From assembly GCA_937886715.1 (NCBI GenBank), contig CAKZZD010000019.1, forward strand, positions 1 to 64,000: 64,000 nt of DNA, written 5' to 3'. Source of the stretch: an uncultured Bacteroidales bacterium (GTDB taxonomy: Bacteria; Bacteroidota; Bacteroidia; Bacteroidales; P3). Both the position numbers and the translations under genes were made by a program. Each line of letters starts with the position of its first letter. Positions within the stretch are counted from its first letter, which is position 1. The notes beneath the pieces were generated by a model. That model was not told where the DNA came from, searched no databases, and saw only the letters and a list, made by a program, of their open reading frames with translations. Positions 52,559-61,751 of the stretch are shown here, one piece after another.

Positions 52559-53218
52559 ATGAAATGTCGCACAATTATTATGCTGTTGGTGCTGGTTGCA
52601 CTGAGGTCTCACGCGCAAACCGACAGTCTGACGGTGACCGGCACCGTGGTCAACGGTGCGGACGGCAATGTGCTGCCTCTCTGCAAGGTGCATTTGCTGA
52701 AAGACGGCATCTGTCATGCCTCGGGCATCAGCGACTATGAGGGCAACTATGAATTGCCGCCCGTGGCGGCGGGCGACTACACATTTCTCGTCACTCAGTT
52801 TGGCGATACTTTGATGTGTTACAAGGGGTTGCACCTCACACGTAACACCCTGGTGAGGAGCGTCATCCAACCTCCGAGGGGAGACCTTTCGAAGCTGCCG
52901 GCCATATCTACAGGTGGCTTGGTACCGCTGTATCCGGTGTCGGTCAGGTCAAAAAGGAATCTGCTCAGCGGCATGGGCCTGCTGATCAGCAATCCCGACG
53001 ACCCGCGGTTGTGGAACTACAGCGGACAGATGGACCCGTTTTTCGAGGATGCCGACATCAGTTTCTGGTGGCGATTCTACAAGCACTTCAATAAGCTCAA
53101 GGCGATGGGCTACAACATCACTTCACCTTTCGAGATGATATATCCCGAGGTGTATCATCCTGCGTCGGACAGCAGCGCGACGAGGTGGAATGTCTGGGTT
53201 TTGGGCCTTAAAATTTAA
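52559..53218 (+). CDS. Secreted protein with carboxypeptidase-regulatory-like domain
   Basis: A 219-residue protein from MKCRTIIMLLVLVALRSHAQ, a signal peptide; the open frame continues upstream to 52472 but crosses the terminator. Residues about 25-100 form a beta-sandwich of the carboxypeptidase-regulatory-like type found in Bacteroidetes (LTVTGTVVNGADGNVLPLCK, GISDYEGNYELPPVAAGDYT). The C-terminal region (YGYNIT-like, aromatic) is not recognised. Such proteins often sit on outer-membrane assembly or capsule systems. Its last 4 bases overlap the convergent SDR gene. Confidence 0.72.
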   Translation: MKCRTIIMLLVLVALRSHAQTDSLTVTGTVVNGADGNVLPLCKVHLLKDGICHASGISDYEGNYELPPVAAGDYTFLVTQFGDTLMCYKGLHLTRNTLVRSVIQPPRGDLSKLPAISTGGLVPLYPVSVRSKRNLLSGMGLLISNPDDPRLWNYSGQMDPFFEDADISFWWRFYKHFNKLKAMGYNITSPFEMIYPEVYHPASDSSATRWNVWVLGLKI

Positions 53219-54024
53219 CTTTTGTAGTAGTCGCGCAGTATGGCAACCATCTGATTGCCAGTGAGCACGCGTTTGATGACCACCGAGAGCCATTGCTCGA
53301 GGTTGGCCACCACATAGCGCAGGGAGGGCTTGCTGCATTCGACAATCTTCACAATGCGACGGGCCAGCACCTCGGGCTTGAGACCACCGTTTTCCTCTTT
53401 TTCGATGATGGCAAGGCTGCGCTTGAACACGGGGCCGTAGTCGGGATCGTCGAGGGTGGCCTGGCTATTGCGGCGACTGCCGGTGAAGCCGGTGGCAAAA
53501 TCGCCCGGCTCGACCATACTCACCCTTATGCCGAAACGCCGCACCTCGGCAGCAAGGGCCTCGCTGAAGCCCTCGATGGCAAACTTGGAGGCGGAATAGA
53601 AGCCCTGGTAAGGCAATCCCATCACACCGCCTATCGAGCTGAGATTGACTATTTTGCCCGACCGTTGGCGCCGCATGTGCGGGAGCACGGCCTGGCACAT
53701 GTTGACGCATCCCATGAAATTGGTTCCCATCTGAAGGTCGATTTCCTCCCCGGTGGCCAACTCAAGGGCTCCGCCGATGCCCATGCCGGCATTGTTGACG
53801 AGCACGTCGATTCGACCCGCTTCGACCGCTATCGAGTCCACCACAGAGGCAATGGCGGCGCGGTCGCGCACATCACATTGGCGATAGCGTATCATTGGAT
53901 GCTGCATTTCACGCCGGCAAAGGCCATAGACGGTGTGGCCCCTGGCGGCAAGCATCTCGGCCGCAGCGCGTCCGAAACCCGACGAGGCACCGGTGATGAC
54001 GACAATTTGGGTATTGTTTTTCAT
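53215..54024 (-). CDS. Short-chain dehydrogenase/reductase
   Basis: A 269-residue protein starting MKNNTQIVVITGASSGFGRA; the open frame extends to 54084 without support. It has the cofactor loop TGASSGFG, the NNAGMG motif, the catalytic triad S of NLSSIGG and Y and K of YSASKFAIEGF. Substrate cannot be told. A -7 box lies 16 bases upstream on the reverse strand. It has a 68-base gap to the DUF4175 gene, which is on the same strand upstream. Confidence 0.9.
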   Translation of the reverse strand: MKNNTQIVVITGASSGFGRAAAEMLAARGHTVYGLCRREMQHPMIRYRQCDVRDRAAIASVVDSIAVEAGRIDVLVNNAGMGIGGALELATGEEIDLQMGTNFMGCVNMCQAVLPHMRRQRSGKIVNLSSIGGVMGLPYQGFYSASKFAIEGFSEALAAEVRRFGIRVSMVEPGDFATGFTGSRRNSQATLDDPDYGPVFKRSLAIIEKEENGGLKPEVLARRIVKIVECSKPSLRYVVANLEQWLSVVIKRVLTGNQMVAILRDYYKS

Positions 54025-54039
54025 GATGGGAATTTTTTG

Positions 54040-54047
54040 CAAAGATA
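54040..54047 (-). promoter_or_regulatory. -7 box for the SDR gene
   Basis: The reverse strand reads TATCTTTG 16 bases upstream of the SDR ATG; -33 motif not clear. Confidence 0.4.
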
Positions 54048-54092
54048 AACAAAAATAATAAAACAGCCTTGCCCGGACGGACACGCACCGCG

Positions 54093-57000
54093 CTAGCGAT
54101 AGAAATAGTCGTTCACCTTGTTGCGGTAATATGGTGACAACGAGGGTGGTACGGTGTGCAGCTGGTCGGTAGCCGGATTCAGTTGGCGGTTGTATTTCTC
54201 AAGCTCGGCGGGCGAAGGCTGGCCATAGAGTTCGCCGCCTTCATGACTTTCGCGGCGCTCTTCGCGCTCGCGCTGCATCTCGGCTTTTTCATGTTGCAGC
54301 AGACGCGTCATAATCTGGCGCTGGCGCTGCAGGGTCTGCTGGGTGATGGTGCGGTTCACAAGGTCGGTTTCGGTCTGCTCCATCTGGCGCATCATCTGCT
54401 CTATCTCCTGCGCCAGTTTGGAGTTTCCTCCGCTTTGCTGCTTCATCTCCTGACCATACTCCTGCATCATGCGACGAATCATCTCCTGCTGCGCGGCCAT
54501 CTTGGCAAATTCCTCGCTCATAGTCTGTTGCTGGCCGATCTTGTGTCTTCCGTTAGGCTGGCTGCCTTGCTTGTCGAGCTGCTTCTTCAGTGCCTCCAAT
54601 TGCTTGTTGAGTTCCTGCTGCATCTGTCGCATCGACTTAGGCGAGGGCTTGCCGTTGCCCTGGTTGTTGCACTGTTGGTTGCCCTTGATCTTGTTTTGGC
54701 CGCTCTTCTGTTTTTGGCTGTTTTGCCGCATCTGGTTCTGCATCTGGTCGAGGCTCTCGGCAAGCACCAGGGCCAGGTTGTTGAACGACGTCATGGCATA
54801 TTGCATCGAGCGGGCCGCGCCCGTGTTTCGGCTGTTGCCGTAGAAAGTCTGGTTCATCTCGAGCAAGCCGTTGAGCGAGCGCGCCACATTGCTGTTCACC
54901 TCGCCCACCTCGCGTGTGATGGCCGAGGCCACCTGAATCTGCCGTTTCGCCATAGCCCGGAGCGAGTCTTCGACAGCGGAAAAGTCGCTCTTGATGCGGT
55001 TTTGTCGCGCGATAATGGTCTGATATCGTGGATCCTGTATATAGGTGCTATTGATATCGCTTATCAGCTCTTCCTGATTGAACGACAACCGCACCAGATT
55101 TTTCAACATCTGACGCACCTGGTCGGCATCTTCGGCCAGGTCCTGCTGCTCGGCCTCAAGCTGTGCTTCAGCCAACTGCTCAGAGAGTTGCTCCATATCG
55201 TCAGCAGCTTGCTTCTGCTGCCGGCCGGCGTTGCGGTTCTTGCCCTTTTTCAGGTTCTCCTCGGCGCCTTGCTGGTTCTCTTCAATCTGTTTTTCAATCT
55301 GTTCGGGCACACGGAATTCGGTCGACGGGTCAAGATTTTTGTAGTCTTGCTTGATCTGGTCGATATCTTTTTTCAATTCCTGGAACTTCTCCGACACCTG
55401 TTTCTGTTTCTCCTGAAGTTCGGCCGAGGGCTTGTCTTTGGCCTGTTCACTCTCCTCGCCAAGACGGCGCTGCTCCTCGGCCAGCTTGTCGACCTTCTGT
55501 ATTGTCTGCTCCACCTTTTTCTCTATCTCAAGGCGCTTCATGAGCTCGAGGTTCTGGTCCAGTTGCTTCTCCAGCTCTGCGTTGTCCATTTTAAGCTGCT
55601 CCAGTTCCTGCTGCACTTTCTTCTTGTCCAGATTCTGCATCATGCGCTCGATCTCTTTCATGGTCTCCTTCATCTTGTCGTCCATCACCTCGTTCATCAG
55701 TCGATCCAATTCGCGCTGCTTCTCCATCAACTGTTCGCTCTGTTCGCGATACTTCTGTTCCAGGCGGTTGTTCTCTTGAATCTGCTGCTGCATCTGCTGC
55801 ATCATCTCGCGCACCTGCCGCTGCTTTTGGGCTATTTGCTCCAAATCCTTTTTATCCTGCCAACCCAGTTCTTTCTTGTCCACCAACCGACGCATCATCT
55901 CGTTGATTTCCTGCTGTATGCGTTGCAGGTCACTCATTTGGTTCTCTGCGCTTTGGCGCACCTCTGTGCTGCTCTGCTCAAGCATCTTGTCGAGTTCGTC
56001 GGCAGTGGGTATCTTGATCTCAAACTGTTGCGACCGTGTGGTCTTCGGCCCATGGATGGCATCGTTGTCGCTCACCTCAAAATAGTAAGTCACCTCGTCT
56101 CCGGGAGCAAGCACCAATTCGGCGGTATTGAAACTGAAATAAAAGTCCTGTGAACTTTCGCCATTGAGGGCGATATCGGCCTCACTGGCGCTGTTTCGCG
56201 ACGTGTCCTGGCCATTATGCGTCCTGTGCACAAAAACCAGCCGGCTGAAGCCATAATCGTCTTTGATACGCCCGAGGAACAACTTGCGATCGGGATGCAG
56301 CGAATCCGTCACCTCTTCCACCACAATCATCGGAGCCACGTCTGCGATGGCTGTAATGGCATAGCGCAACGTGTCGGTTGTCGCCAAGCCGCCATTCCGC
56401 TCTGCAGTGGCACAAAAGCCATAGTCCAAGGAACTTACCACACGCCTTACACAAACCGTCCGCCCATTGGCATCGACAAACGAATACTGCCGCCGGAGGG
56501 TGGTGTCGTCATACACCATAAAGCTCACGCCATCAGCATCCTGAGTCTGAAAATACCATCTGACAGTGGTGCCCTCGGGCACCGACGCATCGCCCAAATT
56601 GGCCACCGTTTCCGACTCACGCTTGGTATAGGCCGGATAGGTCAGCACCATACTGAATGTCATCACCGACGGATTAGGACACACCTCAAGGCGATATTCA
56701 GGCGAGGTCACTCCCCCACCCTCCAACAGGAAATTCTGCGACCGTCGCACCTGTTTAAATACATATTCGAAGCGATCCCTTTCGGCAGCCTTCATCCTGT
56801 ACTTACGTCCTTCAATGACAATATCCACTTCTTTGGGCACAGCCTCGCCCGACACACTGACTCTCAAGGCGTAATCATCGCCTTGCATAGCCTGAAGCGA
56901 ATCATTGTCAACAATAAATGCAAATGGCGCAGGTCGCTCATAAACAGTCTGATAGTGCGTTATTCTCTTTGTCGGATCGGTAACAACAGACGGAGCCAGC

Positions 57001-57518
57001 ACCAGCAGCCCCACCAAAATCACTAACGGGGGCAGCGCATACTTCAAATAACGGCGATTGTTTTTCAGGTTTATCGCACTGAGAAACGGCACGGGCAACA
57101 TCTGTTCGGTCTTCTGCTCGATACTCGCTACCAACAGCTCCGAATCGCTTCCTAAAGTCTCGTTCTGCTCCATCAACTGAAGCAGATTGAGCAGTTTGTC
57201 ACTCACCTCCGGAAAATGACGCCCGATGATGTTCGCCGCCTCGGCATGGCTGATACGTTTACCCAACCCATGCATCTTCAGCAAAGGCCTGACCACAAAC
57301 CATACAGTAACCGCCAACACAGCCACAATACCCAACCAGAAAATCATTCCCCGCCAAAGCGTCGACAGCCAGCCAAAATGCTCTAGCAACACTGCCAACA
57401 GAAACAATGTCAACAAGATAGCAACAGCATACAACAACCCCCTCACCAGCAAATTCTTGTAATATTTCCTGATGAAAGAATCAAGCGCCGTCAAGATATC
57501 TCCACTGCGGGATGACAT
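54093..57518 (-). CDS. DUF4175 protein, large membrane-anchored coiled-coil protein
   Basis: A 1141-residue protein. Two hydrophobic segments near residues 26-46 and 53-73 and one near 165-185 anchor it; the middle has beta-rich extracytoplasmic segments (residues about 200-500, one containing LEVCPNPSVMTFSMVLTYPA), and residues about 500-1000 are extremely rich in Gln, Glu, Met and Lys, predicting long coiled coils. The pattern is that of DUF4175, a large Bacteroidetes family of unknown function often near TPR or glycan genes. It is transcribed alone with SDR downstream. Confidence 0.85.
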   Translation of the reverse strand: MSSRSGDILTALDSFIRKYYKNLLVRGLLYAVAILLTLFLLAVLLEHFGWLSTLWRGMIFWLGIVAVLAVTVWFVVRPLLKMHGLGKRISHAEAANIIGRHFPEVSDKLLNLLQLMEQNETLGSDSELLVASIEQKTEQMLPVPFLSAINLKNNRRYLKYALPPLVILVGLLVLAPSVVTDPTKRITHYQTVYERPAPFAFIVDNDSLQAMQGDDYALRVSVSGEAVPKEVDIVIEGRKYRMKAAERDRFEYVFKQVRRSQNFLLEGGGVTSPEYRLEVCPNPSVMTFSMVLTYPAYTKRESETVANLGDASVPEGTTVRWYFQTQDADGVSFMVYDDTTLRRQYSFVDANGRTVCVRRVVSSLDYGFCATAERNGGLATTDTLRYAITAIADVAPMIVVEEVTDSLHPDRKLFLGRIKDDYGFSRLVFVHRTHNGQDTSRNSASEADIALNGESSQDFYFSFNTAELVLAPGDEVTYYFEVSDNDAIHGPKTTRSQQFEIKIPTADELDKMLEQSSTEVRQSAENQMSDLQRIQQEINEMMRRLVDKKELGWQDKKDLEQIAQKQRQVREMMQQMQQQIQENNRLEQKYREQSEQLMEKQRELDRLMNEVMDDKMKETMKEIERMMQNLDKKKVQQELEQLKMDNAELEKQLDQNLELMKRLEIEKKVEQTIQKVDKLAEEQRRLGEESEQAKDKPSAELQEKQKQVSEKFQELKKDIDQIKQDYKNLDPSTEFRVPEQIEKQIEENQQGAEENLKKGKNRNAGRQQKQAADDMEQLSEQLAEAQLEAEQQDLAEDADQVRQMLKNLVRLSFNQEELISDINSTYIQDPRYQTIIARQNRIKSDFSAVEDSLRAMAKRQIQVASAITREVGEVNSNVARSLNGLLEMNQTFYGNSRNTGAARSMQYAMTSFNNLALVLAESLDQMQNQMRQNSQKQKSGQNKIKGNQQCNNQGNGKPSPKSMRQMQQELNKQLEALKKQLDKQGSQPNGRHKIGQQQTMSEEFAKMAAQQEMIRRMMQEYGQEMKQQSGGNSKLAQEIEQMMRQMEQTETDLVNRTITQQTLQRQRQIMTRLLQHEKAEMQREREERRESHEGGELYGQPSPAELEKYNRQLNPATDQLHTVPPSLSPYYRNKVNDYFYR

Positions 57519-57692
57519 GAAATCTTTATATAAATGCCAAACAATAACGCATCTCGCATAAAAAAATTGTGCCGCCCCCTACCCTTTTCTTCCCCGAATC
57601 GTTTTTCGCCAACTTCTACCTCGTCATCCATGAGTCTGGTCACAAGCAAAAACGAGAATGATGAAAAGAATCGCCATTTATTAAATTTTTTG

Positions 57693-57700
57693 TATATTTG
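57693..57700 (+). promoter_or_regulatory. -7 box for the anti-sigma-type ATPase gene
   Basis: TATATTTG matches TAnnTTTG and lies 24 bases before the ATG at 57725; an upstream -33 is not evident. Confidence 0.5.
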
Positions 57701-57724
57701 CTTCTTGATACAAATAGTGCAGCA

Positions 57725-58180
57725 ATGACCGAATATTTTGAAATCCAGTCCGATATTGCAAATCTCGCCGTCGTTGAAGAACGCCTGTTTCACTTTTGCC
57801 ACGAATGCAATGCCGGAAACTACTACGCGGCCATATCAGTTGCCACGCTCAAAGCCGTCGAGAATGCCATCGTCCACGGAAACCACCAAGTCTCCGAAAA
57901 AAAAGTCAATATTGGCTTCGGCACCTGCCGCGGCGGCATCTTTACCGAAGTGACCGACCAAGGCGACGGTTTCGACTTCAGTCACTATGGCGCACTTCCA
58001 GCAGAATCGTCCGACAAAGGCACCGGCATATTCATCATCAAGTCGCTTGCCGACAAAACAACCTACTCCGACGGGGGAAGACACCTTAGACTGGAATTCA
58101 TGATCAACGGCATTGACCCGACCGATGCTCTTGAACGCATCACCGTGCTCCAGCAGCATTTCTCTCCGGTAGCAGCATGA
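57725..58180 (+). CDS. Anti-sigma-factor-type serine kinase/ATP-binding protein (HATPase_c_2)
   Basis: A 151-residue GHKL-fold protein from MTEYFEIQSDIAN. It has an N-box KAVENAIVHGNHQ, the G1 motif TDQGDGFD and G2 GTGIFIIKSLAD, the layout of RsbW/SpoIIAB-type kinases. In the Bacteroidetes such proteins regulate anti-anti-sigma factors or act in stress signalling. No partner STAS or sigma gene is adjacent; ybeY and mnmG follow 128 bases later on the same strand. Confidence 0.88.
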   Translation: MTEYFEIQSDIANLAVVEERLFHFCHECNAGNYYAAISVATLKAVENAIVHGNHQVSEKKVNIGFGTCRGGIFTEVTDQGDGFDFSHYGALPAESSDKGTGIFIIKSLADKTTYSDGGRHLRLEFMINGIDPTDALERITVLQQHFSPVAA

Positions 58181-58308
58181 CACCGATTTTGGCTCCATTT
58201 TTCCAAGGCAGTTGCTCCCAGAATGGGAAAAAAACAAAGGAAATTGAAGCATAATCACCCAAAATACATGCATATTTCACTCTATATCAGTAGATTAAAC
58301 AAACAACA

Positions 58309-58752
58309 ATGGCTATCAGGTTTACTTATCACTCTGGAAATTTAAGCACAGATATAGAAGAAAAAGCGAAAAAATGGATTGCCGAGGTGATAAAGCGCCA
58401 CGGTAAGTCCGTCGGATCGATTTCTTACCTTTTTTCGACCGACGATTTCGTACTTGAGGCCAATCAGCACTATCTGAATCACGACACTTTTACCGATATC
58501 ATTACCTTCGACTATGTGGCCGGAAACTTGATTTCTGGTGACCTTTTAATCAGTGTCGACAGGGTAGGGGAGAACGCCAAAAAATTCAACGTCCCCTACC
58601 AACAGGAGCTCCTGCGGGTGGTCATCCATGGCATTCATCACCTGCTCGGACAGGGCGACAAAACCGACACAGAAGCGCTGGAAATGCGGAAGAAAGAGGA
58701 AGAATCCTTACGCTTGTGGAACGAGATGTTTCACGAGGAACAACATACATAA
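58309..58752 (+). CDS. ybeY: rRNA maturation endonuclease YbeY
   Basis: A 147-residue protein. The metal motif is HGIHHLLGQGD: H107 and H111 are kept, but the third position, usually His, is Asp (D117), a variation I believe common in this phylum. Other family segments are SISYLFSTDDFVLEANQ and TFTDIITFDYV. It takes part in 16S rRNA 3' maturation and ribosome quality control. mnmG follows 12 bases after its stop. Confidence 0.93.
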   Translation: MAIRFTYHSGNLSTDIEEKAKKWIAEVIKRHGKSVGSISYLFSTDDFVLEANQHYLNHDTFTDIITFDYVAGNLISGDLLISVDRVGENAKKFNVPYQQELLRVVIHGIHHLLGQGDKTDTEALEMRKKEEESLRLWNEMFHEEQHT

Positions 58753-58764
58753 ATACCATATTCT

Positions 58765-60642
58765 ATGACATTTGAGCAATACGACATAGTAGTTGTCGGT
58801 GCTGGACATGCCGGTGCTGAAGCTGCATCTGCGGCAGCAGCATTGGGCATGAAAGTGATGCTAGTCACCCAGATGATTGACAACATCTGCCAGATGTCAT
58901 GCAACCCCGCTATGGGCGGTGTGGCCAAGGGCCAAATCGTCCGCGAAATCGACGCTCTGGGAGGCTGGTCCGGCATCGTAACCGACCGCTCTTCGATACA
59001 ATTCCGCATGCTCAATATGTCGAAAGGCCCAGCCATGTGGAGCCCGCGGGCACAATGCGACCGCATGCTGTTTTCGCAAAATTGGCGCAAGGTCCTGGTG
59101 TCAATCCCCAACCTCTCGCTTTGGCAAGACGAGGTCACTTCTCTACTGTTTGACGGCACTCGATTGACTGGCGTACACACCCTCATGGGACATGATATAC
59201 CCGCCCATGCCGTGATCCTCACCAACGGAACCTTCCTTAACGGCACAATCTATATCGGCGAAGACTCCTGGAAAGGAGGCAGGGTAGGGGAGGCACCAGC
59301 CATCGGGCTGTCTGACCAATTAGGTGAATTGGGATTCGAAGTGGCTCGCCTCAAAACCGGCACACCCGTCCGTGTTGACGGACGAACCATCGATTTCTCA
59401 AAGCTGGAAAAACAAGAAGGCGACAGTAATCCCGCAAAGTTCTCGTTTTCAGACACATCACCGCTAAAAGAGCAACGCCCTTGCTTCATTGCCAACACCA
59501 ACACCAGAACCCATGACATACTCCGGACTGGCTTCTCTCGCTCGCCTATGTTCACAGGAAGAATCCAAGGCCGGGGTCCGAGATACTGCCCTTCAATTGA
59601 AGACAAAATCGACCGGTTCAGCGACAAAGACCACCATCAACTATTTGTTGAGCCCGAAGGGTGGACCTCACAATCTTACTATTTGAATGGCTTCTCGTCT
59701 TCACTGCCAATCGAAGTGCAACTTGACGCACTCCACACGATAGCCGGATTCGAACACGCCAAGGTGTTCAAACCTGGCTACGCCATCGAATACGACTACT
59801 TCCCGCCCACACAGCTTGTCTACACCCTGGAGACCAAAAAGGTGGAAAACCTCTACTTCGCCGGACAGATCAACGGCACCACCGGCTACGAAGAAGCTGC
59901 ATGCCAGGGGCTGATGGCCGGAATCAACGCCGCTCTCAAGCTGAAAGGCAAAGATCCTTTTGTGCTGAGCCGCTCGCAGGGCTATATCGGAGTGCTGATC
60001 GATGATCTTGTGACAAAAGGCATCGACGAACCATACCGCATGTTCACCTCTCGCGCCGAATACCGTATTCTTCTCCGACAGGACAATGCCGACCAACGAC
60101 TCACGCCAATGTCATACTCCATCGGACTGGCATCGGAGGAAAGGATGCGCCGGGTTGAGTCAAAAAACAATCTTATGCGGCAACTGACCGAAACGATAGA
60201 AGCCACACCGGTACTGCCATCCGAAGCCAACGCATGGCTAGAGCGACATAATTCAGCCACCCTGAGCCAAAAAGTGCGTCTGTCTTCGTTGCTGCTGCGC
60301 CCTGAACTGACGCTCGACCAGTTGCTGGAGATCGCCCCCGCGGTGAAGGAAACCATCGACACGACCGATGACAATATCCGTCAGGAAGTGAAGCAAGGTG
60401 TTGAGACCGCCATCAAATATCAGCGCTACATTGAAAAGGAACAGGAAGTGGCCAACCGGATACTGAAATTCGAAGAGATTTCGCTGCCGGCAGATTTCGA
60501 CTACTTCACCCTCACATCCATCAGCTACGAGGCTCGCGAGAAACTCAACCGCTATCGCCCCATTTCGATAGGTCAAGCCTCTCGCATCAGCGGCATTTCT
60601 CCTGCCGACATATCGGTACTGCTGCTGACTTTTGCACACTGA
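58765..60642 (+). CDS. mnmG: tRNA uridine-5-carboxymethylaminomethyl modification enzyme MnmG
   Basis: A 625-residue FAD protein of standard length. FAD loop [59 protein letters not shown], the FAD motif [17 protein letters not shown] and [20 protein letters not shown] are visible, and the C-terminal domain ends with [14 protein letters not shown]. With MnmE it installs the cmnm5 group at the wobble uridine of tRNAs. mnmE is not in the window. It is co-transcribed with ybeY. Confidence 0.98.
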   Translation: MTFEQYDIVVVGAGHAGAEAASAAAALGMKVMLVTQMIDNICQMSCNPAMGGVAKGQIVREIDALGGWSGIVTDRSSIQFRMLNMSKGPAMWSPRAQCDRMLFSQNWRKVLVSIPNLSLWQDEVTSLLFDGTRLTGVHTLMGHDIPAHAVILTNGTFLNGTIYIGEDSWKGGRVGEAPAIGLSDQLGELGFEVARLKTGTPVRVDGRTIDFSKLEKQEGDSNPAKFSFSDTSPLKEQRPCFIANTNTRTHDILRTGFSRSPMFTGRIQGRGPRYCPSIEDKIDRFSDKDHHQLFVEPEGWTSQSYYLNGFSSSLPIEVQLDALHTIAGFEHAKVFKPGYAIEYDYFPPTQLVYTLETKKVENLYFAGQINGTTGYEEAACQGLMAGINAALKLKGKDPFVLSRSQGYIGVLIDDLVTKGIDEPYRMFTSRAEYRILLRQDNADQRLTPMSYSIGLASEERMRRVESKNNLMRQLTETIEATPVLPSEANAWLERHNSATLSQKVRLSSLLLRPELTLDQLLEIAPAVKETIDTTDDNIRQEVKQGVETAIKYQRYIEKEQEVANRILKFEEISLPADFDYFTLTSISYEAREKLNRYRPISIGQASRISGISPADISVLLLTFAH

Positions 60643-60686
60643 CAAGTCATCATCGTTTCACAAGAAACATCATTGCAACACCATGA

Positions 60687-60714
60687 TTGTTTGTATGTTA
60701 CACACTACAAACAA
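60687..60714. terminator. Possible terminator stem between mnmG and the WbqC-like gene
   Basis: TTGTTTGTA (60687-60695) and TACAAACAA (60706-60714) pair over 9 bases with a 10-base loop and overlap the last codons of the convergent WbqC-like gene. AT-rich, with no clear U tract, so only a weak candidate. Confidence 0.35.
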
Positions 60715-61322
60715 CGCCGGATATAGTCGGCCGCTTCCGGCCCCAGATTCATTAAAAGATCAACAATACTGAGGTCGGGAGTAAAACATATCCGGTCGGA
60801 AAACACCTGATAATACGGTTCAAAAGATTGGTTCGATGGCCTTTTTTTCTTGGGCGAAAAAACCATACGGAAATCCTCAGGGTCGGGAGGCGTCGTACTC
60901 GGCAGATAGTCGTCGGTAAAAGAAACGTTACATTCAACCTTCAGCTTCTGGAGCACCCACTCAAGCGCTCGACGGTTAAGATCAATCAATCGGTCGTACC
61001 TGGCCTCCAGAATCGCCTCTAAATCATCCTTATAGAACTCATAATAGGGCGATGCGGCATAGGCGGCCGTCAATGTCCGCAGATGGATGGTATTCCACCG
61101 CTCGGCATACGAAACACCCACCTCCTCGGTCCTCGAATTGTTGCGCCTGACGGTTGGCACCACGAGTGTCCTTACACCCGCCGATGTCATGATTTCCATG
61201 CGGTTACGGTACGTCTGCTTGGGAAATGTCTCCTTCGCTTCAATACGCACAACATCATATCTTGCCATTTGGGCAATACATGATATCGGAGGAAAATAGG
61301 CCGTGCTGAAAAGGGGAATCAT
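60705..61322 (-). CDS. WbqC-like family protein
   Basis: A 205-residue protein starting MIPLFSTAYFPPISCIAQMA, the N-terminal pattern of the WbqC family, with ETFPKQTYRNRMEI, VPTVRRNN and ASPYYEFYKDDLEAIL. WbqC members occur in surface polysaccharide and lipid-glycan loci and their exact reaction is unsettled. Its start overlaps the upstream 137-residue gene stop by 4 bases, in a three-gene unit led by the serine palmitoyltransferase gene; a role in sphingolipid or head-group glycan modification is an inference. Confidence 0.8.
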   Translation of the reverse strand: MIPLFSTAYFPPISCIAQMARYDVVRIEAKETFPKQTYRNRMEIMTSAGVRTLVVPTVRRNNSRTEEVGVSYAERWNTIHLRTLTAAYAASPYYEFYKDDLEAILEARYDRLIDLNRRALEWVLQKLKVECNVSFTDDYLPSTTPPDPEDFRMVFSPKKKRPSNQSFEPYYQVFSDRICFTPDLSIVDLLMNLGPEAADYIRRCL

Positions 61323-61732
61323 GCTCCGATAATGATCGAAACCAGATCGCCTTCGTCGAAATAGAAATCCACATTCCCTTCGGGGAAACTGACCCTCCGC
61401 TCGCCCCAATCTTCTTCGTCGACATCCTGTTCGACATAGTTGTGCGAAACCATAAGTTCCACAATATCACGCTCATTCATATCGAACACCTCCTTGCCGA
61501 ACAACGTGCATTCATCGTTGGTGATATCAATGCATGCCAACACGGGATTCTCGCCTTCGAAGAACATCGTGACACCCTGGTCATCGTAGTGGAGCACCGT
61601 CGTGGGCACATCGGCAGCATTGTCGATATTCTCCACCTCGTTGGCGGTTCCCATTATCTCCACCACCTCTTCCACAGGCATCAGGAACCGGATGTTCCCC
61701 AACCCCTGCTTGATCGTAATTTCATTTTCCAT
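61319..61732 (-). CDS. Acidic 137-residue protein of unknown function
   Basis: An unrecognised protein, strongly acidic (EVENIDNAADVP, NDECTLFGKE, QDVDEEDWGER), starting MENEITIKQGLGNIRFLM and ending LVSIIIGA. No signal peptide or membrane segment. It lies 19 bases after the serine palmitoyltransferase gene and overlaps the WbqC-like gene by 4 bases, so it is translated in the same operon. Its acidity suggests a soluble cytosolic accessory or binding partner, but nothing more can be said. Confidence 0.7.
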   Translation of the reverse strand: MENEITIKQGLGNIRFLMPVEEVVEIMGTANEVENIDNAADVPTTVLHYDDQGVTMFFEGENPVLACIDITNDECTLFGKEVFDMNERDIVELMVSHNYVEQDVDEEDWGERRVSFPEGNVDFYFDEGDLVSIIIGA

Positions 61733-61751
61733 AGTTTTGATTTTGTTTCAG

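Noticed and set aside
54156..56153. 665-residue forward open frame opposite the DUF4175 gene
   Set aside because: Leucine-rich because the opposite strand codes Gln and Glu runs; no start signal or family match.
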